A stretch of DNA of 5,636 bases from Bacteroidetes bacterium 4572_114 (GTDB lineage: Bacteria > Bacteroidota > Bacteroidia > Bacteroidales > 4484-276): the NCBI GenBank assembly GCA_002254335.1, contig NIVA01000204.1:1-5636 (forward strand), written 5' to 3'. The notes under the pieces are model-generated. The model was not told the origin of the DNA and did not search any database. It saw only the letters and a list, made by a program, of their open reading frames with translations. Made by a program: the position numbers and the translations under genes. Numbering within the stretch: position 1 is the first letter of the stretch; every line of letters starts with the position of its first letter. Of this stretch, positions 1 through 5,522 are shown piece after piece.

Positions 1-410
1 TCAAGGATTTGAGATGTTTTGTGCTCTGAAGCTGAATATATTGCTTTGCCGGCAATACTTATCAGTGCTTTTTTAGTTTGTTCACCAGACATGCCCAAAG
101 AGGTAAAATAAGCCTCTATCCCGAGTTTATCAAGCATTTGCCTGCAAAGGTGCTCTGCACCGAATTCTTTTACATTTTCAACTTCAAGGCCTTTTATGTC
201 GATGTTATGAAACTCGGATTTCTCAGGTGGTGGTGGTATGGATGCTGGGTTCTTGTCATCCTGCCCGTGTTTTACACAATACTTGTCATAATATTGCGAT
301 GCTAGTTTTTTCAACTCCCAGGAAACATCCAGCGGAAACATTTCTGATTGGTTAAATATTTTTGATTTCAGAATGGCAAGTACTTTTTTTCTGGACTTGC
401 TACGTTGCAT
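1..410 (-). CDS. IS1634-like transposase, N-terminal part, runs off the left edge
   Basis: Translating the minus strand from the ATG at 410 gives 136 residues without a stop up to the window edge, so the C-terminus and the catalytic domain lie outside. Residues 71-136 match my memory of Bacteroidota IS1634-type (IS4-superfamily DDE) transposases: VKEFGAEHLC at 80-89 corresponds to the conserved 'vrEiGaEwlc' block, followed by a leucine-rich segment and KALISIAGKAIYSASEHKTS at 114-133, the counterpart of 'lalTqIisRAvYPaSE.kTs'. Such enzymes cut and paste their own insertion sequence. The start is fixed by an in-frame TAA two codons upstream (GTT and ATT lie between) and by a -7 box 26 bases upstream. 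Family members usually carry about 45 more N-terminal residues, and I find no equivalent in any upstream frame, so the copy may be 5'-truncated or divergent. No terminal inverted repeat could be identified. The family call is fairly sure; whether the element is intact cannot be judged. Confidence 0.75.
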   Translation of the reverse strand, partial: MQRSKSRKKVLAILKSKIFNQSEMFPLDVSWELKKLASQYYDKYCVKHGQDDKNPASIPPPPEKSEFHNIDIKGLEVENVKEFGAEHLCRQMLDKLGIEAYFTSLGMSGEQTKKALISIAGKAIYSASEHKTSQIL

Positions 411-570
411 AATAACTTATCTTATAAACATGCGGCAAAGATAAGTGCAATTACCGGACATACCTAACACCATACCCCACTACAAATGGCGACCCGAAAA
501 CACTATCCCTGAATATGTTGATGTTATGAATAGCTATATAAAACCATCCTCACTAATTCGCTTGTTCTCT
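411..570 (-). other. Spacer between flippase and transposase with a 32-codon open stretch
   Basis: This 160 bp gap lies downstream of the flippase stop and upstream of the transposase. On the minus strand the frame from 549 to the TAA at 451-453 is open for 32 codons and ends in SPFVVGYGVRYVR, an alternating polar/hydrophobic string with a terminal aromatic residue, as at the C-terminus of outer-membrane beta-barrels. It has no start codon and a TGA sits just upstream (550-552), so it is at most a gene remnant. The -7 box of the transposase lies at 436-443. No convincing terminator is seen after the flippase gene. Confidence 0.3.
436..443 (-). promoter_or_regulatory. Bacteroidota -7 box for the transposase gene
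   Basis: The minus strand reads TATCTTTG, a perfect match to the Bacteroidota TAnnTTTG -7 element, placed so that transcription would begin about 20 bases before the ATG at 410. A clear -33 TTTG partner is not visible; only ATTG close to the box is seen. No Shine-Dalgarno sequence precedes the start, which is normal for this phylum. Confidence 0.5.
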
Positions 571-2094
571 TTAACCTTCATTCCTACTTAGTTTATTTGA
601 TATCAATCCCAAAACAAATTTATCTTCATTATCAAATTTAAAGGCCCACAATATCAAAACAAAAATTATTAGAAAGGCTATAGCCCCAAATATCATTTCA
701 ATATTTTGATTTAAAACAGAAAGGTTTTTTGCATAGAAAACAATTACAAATGCAATTGCACCAGCAAAAAGTGGCTTGAGATAACTTAATTTAAACGGGT
801 GCATTTTTTCAAAATAATATAGCTCGATCAAGCGGATTAAATTTACCAATACAATTGTAAAGGTATAAGATAAAGCAGCCCCGAATATTCCATAAAGCGG
901 CACCAAATAAAAACATAAAGCGACAATTGCCAAAAAATTAACACCGGCGTTATAAAGGGCAACTTTTGGCCTTCCGCTCATAATCAGGATATTCCCTACG
1001 AGGCCGGCCCCCGCGTTAACCAGTTCACCAAAAATGAGGAGCAGCAATACATTGATCCCGGTTGTAAATTCCTTGCCAAAAATGTTTAAAACAGGTTCTG
1101 CAAATAAAATTATTATACAGAAAGTAATCAGCGCAATAGTAAATACCCATTTTGTGATGGTTTTATACAATTGGGCAATCAACTGTTTATTTTTTTTTGC
1201 AAACAGTGCCGAGATCGTAGGCGAGAAAATTAGCCTGAACGCACCTAATGAAACACTTACCAGCATCGCAACCCTGAATCCTACATTATAAACCCCAATA
1301 TCTTTATTAGATAAAAAATACCCCATAATAAATATCGGGGCAAACTTTATGGCACTGTTCAAAAACATGTTTAGATAAATGGGAAATGCAAAAAGCAACA
1401 ACTCTTTTTTATCTACTTCGGGCTGCAGCTTTTTATTATGCTTGAAATATTTACTGTTTAAAAAATAGTAAGACAAGGCTGCGCTTGCTATGCCCATAAA
1501 AACCATTATCCAAATCAGCCCGGTTAACCTAAAGCCAATCCAAAAAGCAGTTACAATTAAGATAAAGAAGATTACCGGGTTTAATATATTGTTGGCCATA
1601 ACCTGGTATTTGATTAACTTCAACCCGTTGAGGGAAGCAAAAAGCACCATAGCTGTTACAGCAAAAGGGAGTGACAATAACAAAATCCTCAGCAATGGTG
1701 TCAACTCAGGCCTTTCAAATATATTTACGGTGATTATGGGGCTTATCAATACTGAAACCACCAGGACAATTAAACTGAAAATTGAAAGTATTTTTAATGC
1801 AAACAAAATTGTACCTTTTGCTTTAGCTTCTTCCCCTTTACCAGTGTAGAATGATACAAAACGAATAATAGTGTTGTTGAACCCAAGTTGTGGAATGATA
1901 GCAATAAAGGTGAATATGTTGGTTACAAGCACAAACAACCCGTAAGAATCAGCGCCCAGCACCCTTGTTATCACAACATTGTTGGTAAATGCCATTACAT
2001 TCATGAATATGATCCCTAAAGCACCAATACCGGCATTTTTGGCAATGCTTGTCAGTTCCAATTCATATTCGGTTTTTATTTTGCTCTTTGGCAT
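571..2094 (-). CDS. Wzx-like polysaccharide flippase (oligosaccharide flippase family, MVF/MATE superfamily)
   Basis: The 507-residue product is an inner-membrane protein with about 14 hydrophobic helices, near residues 18-40, 52-71, 97-125, 135-155, 167-187, 191-211, 232-260, 266-290, 315-332, 345-370, 380-400, 402-424, 440-456 and 467-485. Length and helix number are normal for the family. RVLGADSYGLFVLVTN at 44-59 is the N-terminal signature of polysaccharide biosynthesis exporters, and YNAGVNFLAI through YGIFGAALSY (381-410) fits the C-terminal polysaccharide-synthesis domain. By family knowledge such proteins flip undecaprenyl-linked or other lipid-linked oligosaccharides to the periplasmic face for capsule, O-antigen or exopolysaccharide. 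The substrate cannot be told: no glycosyltransferase or polymerase gene is in the window. The start at 2094 is supported by a -7 box 38 bases upstream and by the next Met being only at residue 31, inside the first helix. The gene ends with TAA at 571-573 and appears intact. It could equally be a teichuronate-type or undefined lipid-linked sugar exporter. Confidence 0.9.
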   Translation of the reverse strand: MPKSKIKTEYELELTSIAKNAGIGALGIIFMNVMAFTNNVVITRVLGADSYGLFVLVTNIFTFIAIIPQLGFNNTIIRFVSFYTGKGEEAKAKGTILFALKILSIFSLIVLVVSVLISPIITVNIFERPELTPLLRILLLSLPFAVTAMVLFASLNGLKLIKYQVMANNILNPVIFFILIVTAFWIGFRLTGLIWIMVFMGIASAALSYYFLNSKYFKHNKKLQPEVDKKELLLFAFPIYLNMFLNSAIKFAPIFIMGYFLSNKDIGVYNVGFRVAMLVSVSLGAFRLIFSPTISALFAKKNKQLIAQLYKTITKWVFTIALITFCIIILFAEPVLNIFGKEFTTGINVLLLLIFGELVNAGAGLVGNILIMSGRPKVALYNAGVNFLAIVALCFYLVPLYGIFGAALSYTFTIVLVNLIRLIELYYFEKMHPFKLSYLKPLFAGAIAFVIVFYAKNLSVLNQNIEMIFGAIAFLIIFVLILWAFKFDNEDKFVLGLISNKLSRNEG

Positions 2095-2132
2095 CAGTTA
2101 ATTGGATGAGTCCCTTTTTTATTAAAAGCTGC

Positions 2133-2140
2133 CAAAAGTA
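2133..2140 (-). promoter_or_regulatory. Bacteroidota -7 box for the flippase gene
   Basis: The minus strand reads TACTTTTG, a perfect TAnnTTTG. Transcription from here would give a leader of roughly 30 bases before the ATG at 2094. TTG trinucleotides lie upstream, but too close to be an ideal -33 element. The box implies that the flippase is transcribed independently of the 710-residue gene, whose stop is 520 bp away. Confidence 0.5.
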
Positions 2141-2257
2141 AGTAATCGCAAGCAATGATAGGAGGTAAAGTGATTTAAAAGTCGGGTGACGGGAGTCCGA
2201 TGCCAGGTGAAAGATGTTGGGTGACGGGACGTGGGAGTTGAAAGTGATAAGAAACAA

Positions 2258-2296
2258 GGGTTTAAATCCCTGACCAAAGGAAAGGGATGGAAACCC
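2258..2296. repeat. Inverted repeat, 13 bp arms
   Basis: GGGTTTAAATCCC at 2258-2270 and GGGATGGAAACCC at 2284-2296 are inverted copies matching at 11 of 13 positions, around a 13-base loop. Either strand could form this hairpin as RNA. No T-run follows it on either strand, so an intrinsic terminator is unlikely. Confidence 0.6.
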
Positions 2297-2322
2297 TGGA
2301 TTGGCTCAGTACCAGGGACGCT

Positions 2323-2389
2323 ATCCCCTCGTTCCCGAAAGCTTTCGGGATCGGGGATTGCCTGCCTTCACCGGCAAGGCGGGCATCCC
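2323..2389. repeat. Two adjoining long hairpins, including an 18 bp perfect palindrome
   Basis: ATCCCC (2323-2328) and GGGGAT (2353-2358) flank the perfect palindrome TCCCGAAAGCTTTCGGGA (2333-2350), giving one extended cruciform-capable structure. A second hairpin shares part of its right arm: GGGATTGCCTGCCTT (2354-2368) pairs with AAGGCGGGCATCCC (2376-2389) with one bulge and one G-U pair around a CACCGGC loop. Because the GGGAT segment can join either hairpin, the two are mutually exclusive at that point. They look like palindromic intergenic repeat elements. No U-tract follows, and no known RNA class is recognised. Confidence 0.65.
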
Positions 2390-2584
2390 TTTCACAAAAA
2401 GCCTGGAGCAACTCAACAAACTTGAAACCTTCGAAGGACGGGTGTCGGATGCCGGGTGTCGGGTGAACGAAACCAAGCGCAACTTGATCCCAAAAGCTTT
2501 CGGGACTGATACTTGAAACACAAAGAGCTGAGAGCTAAGAGCAGAGCAAAGGAAGCCAGGAGCAACCCAACAAACCTGAAACCC
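2333..2584 (+). repeat. Two copies of a roughly 155 nt-spaced repeat unit with conserved ends
   Basis: The palindrome at 2333-2350 recurs at 2488-2505 with a single G-to-A change, 155 bases later. A 30-base segment at 2401-2430 (starts GCCTGGAGCAAC, ends CTTGAAACCT) recurs at 2555-2584 with 26 of 30 identities, 154 bases later. In both units the palindrome and the 30-base tail are separated by about 50 bases (50 and 49), but those middles share almost no sequence: the first forms the hairpin arms at 2354-2389, the second is a purine-rich run with repeated GAGCT/GAGC. This is a duplication whose ends are conserved and whose middle has been replaced or has diverged. Confidence 0.65.
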
Positions 2585-2613
2585 GAAACCTGAAACCCGA
2601 AACCTGAAACCAG
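2572..2613 (+). repeat. Heptamer tandem array, six units
   Basis: Six heptamers follow one another: AAACCTG, AAACCCG, AAACCTG, AAACCCG, AAACCTG, AAACCAG. The first five alternate, so the period is really 14 bases. The array ends at 2613, one base before the complement of the fusion gene's TGA stop (2615-2617). It grows out of the end of the second copy of the 30-base repeat segment, since the first copy has only a single GAAACCT there. Seven-base units next to a coding end can change in number by slippage, but here the coding frame is already closed. Confidence 0.85.
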
Positions 2614-2614
2614 A

Positions 2615-4747
2615 TCACTTATCCCGCTCATTACGATCAGTCCTGCCATTATCGTACTGGCCCTCAACAGCTATGGCTTTTTTGCCCTCTACAACTACTT
2701 TCAACCTAAAATATTCAATATCGTCAAACATAAAAGTGTTTTCATTCATGGGGATCATTTTATATTCGGGCCTGCCTTCACGTTGATAATAGAGTTCGCC
2801 ATTCTTAAGTATGATGCTTCTGGGGCCATATTTCCCGGCATAAGCTTTCATGGTTTTTTCATCAAGCACAAAGGGGCTTGCTTTGGTATCAACACCTGAT
2901 TTTACCCAGGCAAGTTGATCCTTCAACCTCGGATCCTCCAAATTTAACAGCACCGAATCGAGTGCCATGGCATAGGCAACATCTTTGGCTTTGGCAATAT
3001 CGCAAACAACATGTGGTCCTATCCCCGTGCCTTCCCAATTGGTCTCGGTGATTGGGTTTACTGCCCTGCCAATGGGGATGGAAATACCAAAATTTTCGTT
3101 CAGTTCATACCTGTTCACAGGATGGGCGCCCCCGCCTGTTGTGTCGCCTACAATGGTTGCACGCCCCATATTTTTAAGGTTGTATGTAAACTCCTCGGCA
3201 GCAGAAAATGTCCGGTTGCTGGTAAGGACGAAGACCGGGGCATCAGGATTTTTTTTGCCCGGGACGTATGGCAGTGTCCAAAACTGGCGGGTCTCGTCTG
3301 CCGGACGATAGAAGAATGAATTCAAATGTCTTTCGTAGCTTTCGAACAAATAGGATGATATAACCTGGATCATCAATGGGCTGCCCCCGCCATTTTCCCG
3401 AAGGTCGATAATAAGCGCATCAGCATTCGAAAGAAAATTCATAGCGGCAGATGCTGTTCTGAAAGCATTTTCCGATTCGGCAAACATATTGAGTTTCAGG
3501 TAGCCAACATTACCGGCCAAAATCCTTATCTCCTCAAAACCATAGTTGCGCATCCTGTTGGTTTCCTCAATATATTCGCTGAAGCTATCGTCACCGTTCT
3601 CCCTTTGTTGCCTTATCCGGGCTATCGTTTCAGGGGAATACCTCACACCAATATGCAGGTCGTGTGATACACTTACCAGGTCTTCGGTCAGTTTATCGGT
3701 CAGTTTAGCGGAAAAGTCAAAAACGTTTTCAAGGTCATCATAAACCCCGTTTTTCCATTGCTGTCGAACAAATCCTGCCATTTCCTTTCCCTTGTCGGGG
3801 AATACATAAAGTGTTTCCATTTTGAAAACAAGGGTGTCGATTACTTGCTTGGTCAGGAGAAACCCAAATGAATAGTAAAGGCTGTTGGCTGCAACCAATA
3901 ACTTACTGGTATAGAGTATCATTTCGTCAAAACCCATACACAAAGCTTTACGCATTGCAGCCCTGAGCAAGCGCCTGCCATAACCCTTTACCCTGAATTC
4001 CTTGTCAACAGCCATTTTTGCAAGCTCAACAGTTTTGTCACTGTGTTTTATCAATGCAAGGGTACCAACCACTTTGCCCCCAACAAGGATAAACAAGATA
4101 TTCCCACCCTTTTGTAATATCTCCTCAACGGGATGGCCAAGTACCAATTGGTCATAAGGCTCCAGGGTAAAATATTCTTCAAGCCAATCTTTGTTTAACT
4201 CATAAAAATACTTTTGAAATTCGGGTTTGTATTCTAAAATTACCGATTTGTCAGGACTCTCAAGTTCAATCATCTTTTGGGTGATACGGCTGTACATACT
4301 TCTCTCTGAAAGCAATTTTTCCAATTTTGCTATCTGGCTGAACAGTTCGGGATCGAACTCATCCGTTAGTTCATCAACGGCCTCCCTGAATGCCTGCCAG
4401 GCCGGTTGGAGACTTATAATGATATCCATGCCATTTTTGCTCAGCTCCAGCACCCGCTTACGCGAATCATTTTTATCCTTTTCGCTGTTTATCAGCCCCT
4501 TGGTTTCTAATAACCCGGAAAGCTGGTTGATGGCCGCATGGGTTTGATTGAGCTCGGCAGCAATATTGGTAATCCCCATCGGGCCACGGTCGTTAAGCAA
4601 GTTCAGTATTGCAAACCAACGTGGCTCAAACTCTGATCCCATATCCCTGTAAACCTGAATGCCGTCCTGCATCAGTTTTTCGGTAAGGTTTTTTAACCTG
4701 GTGGCAATTACTATATTACCAAGTCTTTCGATGTAATTGTGTGTCAT
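2615..4747 (-). CDS. MarR-type regulator / GNAT acetyltransferase / S41 peptidase fusion protein
   Basis: Three domains lie in one 710-residue frame. Residues 1-150 are a MarR winged helix: ITNIAAELNQTHAAINQLSG (59-78) is the helix-turn-helix and EKDKNDSRKRVLEL (89-102) the wing, with D91, D94 and R96 in the usual DNA-contact region. Residues 165-311 are a GNAT N-acetyltransferase whose acetyl-CoA loop is R252-V-K-G255-Y-G257-R, preceded by ELAKMAV; this MarR-GNAT pair is a known two-domain family of about 310 residues. Residues 312-600 match the IRBP/TSPc-like S41 peptidases: YVFPDKGKEM at the start, IDLRENGGGS (447-456), the SAAE nucleophile motif at S515, TTGGGAHP (536-543) and NWEGTGIGP (570-578). 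Residues 601-710 are the C-terminal beta-rich tail common in that S41 group (YYQREGRPEY at 653-662). There is no signal peptide or membrane helix, so the protein should be cytoplasmic, although S41 relatives are normally exported. The position 25 residues after S515, where CtpA/Prc enzymes have the catalytic Lys, is Gly540. The start at 4747 fits a full MarR N-terminus; no Shine-Dalgarno is present. Domain calls are firm; substrates and activity are unknown. Confidence 0.9.
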   Translation of the reverse strand: MTHNYIERLGNIVIATRLKNLTEKLMQDGIQVYRDMGSEFEPRWFAILNLLNDRGPMGITNIAAELNQTHAAINQLSGLLETKGLINSEKDKNDSRKRVLELSKNGMDIIISLQPAWQAFREAVDELTDEFDPELFSQIAKLEKLLSERSMYSRITQKMIELESPDKSVILEYKPEFQKYFYELNKDWLEEYFTLEPYDQLVLGHPVEEILQKGGNILFILVGGKVVGTLALIKHSDKTVELAKMAVDKEFRVKGYGRRLLRAAMRKALCMGFDEMILYTSKLLVAANSLYYSFGFLLTKQVIDTLVFKMETLYVFPDKGKEMAGFVRQQWKNGVYDDLENVFDFSAKLTDKLTEDLVSVSHDLHIGVRYSPETIARIRQQRENGDDSFSEYIEETNRMRNYGFEEIRILAGNVGYLKLNMFAESENAFRTASAAMNFLSNADALIIDLRENGGGSPLMIQVISSYLFESYERHLNSFFYRPADETRQFWTLPYVPGKKNPDAPVFVLTSNRTFSAAEEFTYNLKNMGRATIVGDTTGGGAHPVNRYELNENFGISIPIGRAVNPITETNWEGTGIGPHVVCDIAKAKDVAYAMALDSVLLNLEDPRLKDQLAWVKSGVDTKASPFVLDEKTMKAYAGKYGPRSIILKNGELYYQREGRPEYKMIPMNENTFMFDDIEYFRLKVVVEGKKAIAVEGQYDNGRTDRNERDK

Positions 4748-4758
4748 ATTAAATTGAA

Positions 4759-4780
4759 TTTAGGTAAGTACTTACATAAA
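4759..4780. promoter_or_regulatory. Palindromic operator candidate upstream of the MarR-fusion gene
   Basis: The 12 bp core GTAAGTACTTAC (4764-4775) is a perfect palindrome. Skipping one mismatched pair, symmetry continues outwards with TTTA on the left and TAAA on the right, so 20 of 22 positions are symmetric. It is centred about 22 bases before the ATG at 4747. MarR-family dimers typically bind such palindromes near their own promoters and repress them, so autoregulation by the fusion protein is the natural inference. No perfect TAnnTTTG box is seen nearby; the closest is TATTTTAT on the minus strand at 4776-4783, overlapping the palindrome. Confidence 0.55.
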
Positions 4781-4881
4781 ATATGCCGCTTGTGGCAAAC
4801 AGCTAATAACAAACACATAACACGAAATAATGATATTTGGGATAGGTTGGAACCGGACAAGTATTGTACGAAAACGAACGG

Positions 4882-5282
4882 TTAGATATTACATGCCGTC
4901 ACATTTGCCCTGAGATTTTTCACCGATATTTTTGCATCAAAAACTGCAGAAGTAATTTCTGCCTCTTTTATGCGCTGCTCTTTTATGAAAGCCTCGTAGT
5001 CGTTCTTATCGGCCCCATCTAAATTGTCGGTGCGCATTTTTTCTTTGGCTTCGGGCAAACCTTTGGCCTTGAACACTGTTTTGCCGGTCCGTACATCATC
5101 CGGTGGAAATAATCGTGCTCCCTTTCTTTTTGGACTTCTATGAGCATTAGCTCTTCTTTTGTGTTTTTTACGAAAATGTTAACCGTATTGAATTTATCGT
5201 CCTCGCGCAACTTATTTTTTTCGCTGTCTAAGATTTCCAGGATTGTTACTTCTCTCGCTCTTCCGAATGACTTTTGGGCATC
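4882..5282 (-). pseudogene. Degraded Rpn-type PD-(D/E)XK nuclease / putative transposase
   Basis: Two frames on the minus strand carry separate parts of one family. Frame A is open from 5282 to the stop at 5019; from 5252 it reads EVTILEILDSEKNK and continues into REDDKFNTVNIFVKNTKEEL and LMLIEVQKEREHDYFHRMMYG. That is the nuclease core of Rpn/PDDEXK family proteins, with the E-x-Q (EVQ) active-site triplet following a conserved D-K-F-N. Frame B reads TVFKAKGLPEAKEKM, then a lysine/glutamate-rich helix ending in SAVFDAKI, with its stop at 4882. That is the family's C-terminal helical part. About 110 residues normally lie between MMYG and the FKAKGL block; here they abut near 5090 with a frame change, so an internal deletion destroyed the gene. 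The N-terminal part before EVTILE and the normal C-terminus are missing too. Rpn proteins promote RecA-independent recombination and resemble transposases. The family assignment is from remembered relatives but is strong for both halves. Confidence 0.75.
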
Positions 5283-5519
5283 TTAGTTTATAGGCCAATT
5301 ACCGAGAGAAACATTCCTCGTTTCCTGTTCCTGTTTTCCGATTCTTGGGACAGGCTGCCGCATCAAATGTTTGCCTATGGCTTCCTTCATCCCGCACGTG
5401 TGGGGCCAATCACTTGGGACACCCTTGCTCCGGCTATAGGATTCGGGTCATCACGGCTCCCTCGGGACTTGTGGAAACGCTTCCACTCACCCTTTAGATT
5501 TACTACCTGCCCGGCACAC
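5262..5519 (-). mobile_element. Group II intron-like 5' fragment (ribozyme domain I), truncated
   Basis: Read on the minus strand, the segment starts GTGTG at 5519-5515, matching the GUGYG 5' consensus of group II introns. It continues through several hairpins typical of a folded RNA, such as GTGGAA-ACGC-TTCCAC (5471-5486, + strand). The stretch at 5370-5400 reads on the minus strand as CACGTGCGGGATGAAGGAAGCC followed by ATAGGCAAA, which resembles the GAAGGAAGCC...GGCAAA region I recall from the 5' part of bacterial group II introns. No protein frame is supported on either strand. The intron-encoded reverse transcriptase and domains V/VI are absent: after roughly 260 bases the sequence changes into the Rpn remnant. 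The right boundary is a guess from the GTGTG; the inner boundary (5252-5265) is where Rpn similarity begins. It could instead be another structured RNA or a repeat. Confidence 0.45.
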
Positions 5520-5522
5520 TAA

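Larger units (their letters stand above)
2181..2466 (+). repeat. Degenerate GGGTGACGGGA / GGTGTCGGATGCC direct repeats
   Basis: GGGTGACGGGA occurs exactly at 2184-2194 and 2219-2229, 35 bases apart. A related block at 2441-2466 contains GGTGTCGG twice (2441-2448 and 2455-2462) around GATGCCGGGTG, and GTCCGATGCCAGGTGA at 2195-2210 is a further relative. These are variants of one G-rich motif of the kind often seen between genes in Bacteroidota assemblies. No function is known to me. Spacing is irregular and there are no unique spacers, so this is not a CRISPR array. Confidence 0.6.
2095..2614. other. Gene-free, repeat-filled intergenic region
   Basis: These 520 bp between the flippase start and the fusion-gene stop contain no supportable gene. 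Short open frames occur on both strands (for example 2231-2425 and 2301-2516 on +, 2321-2521 on -), but they translate to Arg/Gly/Ser/Pro-rich low-complexity peptides that mirror the repeats. Apart from the flippase promoter at its left end, the region is a mosaic of degenerate direct repeats, hairpins, a duplicated unit and a heptamer array, each listed separately. It is visibly richer in G and C than the flippase gene beside it. Confidence 0.75.

Noticed and set aside
78..305. Plus-strand open frame of 75 codons
   Set aside because: It lies wholly antisense to the transposase frame, which has clear family motifs; its own translation shows no recognisable motif.
2063..2257. Minus-strand open frame overlapping the flippase start
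   Set aside because: It has no recognisable domain, starts in the repeat region and overlaps the flippase and its -7 box in a different frame.
2231..2521. Overlapping short open frames on both strands in the repeat region
   Set aside because: They encode low-complexity peptides dictated by the palindromes and G-rich repeats and overlap each other on both strands; no start context or family similarity.
2181..2613. Possible CRISPR array
   Set aside because: Repeats are degenerate, unevenly spaced or directly abutting, without unique 30-40 base spacers, and no cas gene is in view.
2572..2613. Telomere-like heptamer (similar to TTTAGGG)
   Set aside because: The units are TTTCAGG/TTTCGGG, internal to a bacterial contig, and only six copies long.
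2413..2667. Minus-strand open frame overlapping the end of the fusion gene
   Set aside because: Its peptide (SGFGFQVSGFRF) is just the heptamer array translated, and it starts inside the 710-residue gene in another frame.
5274..5522. Plus-strand open frame of 82 codons
   Set aside because: It is the exact antisense of the group II intron-like RNA segment; a structured RNA leaves such frames open by chance and no protein family was recognised.
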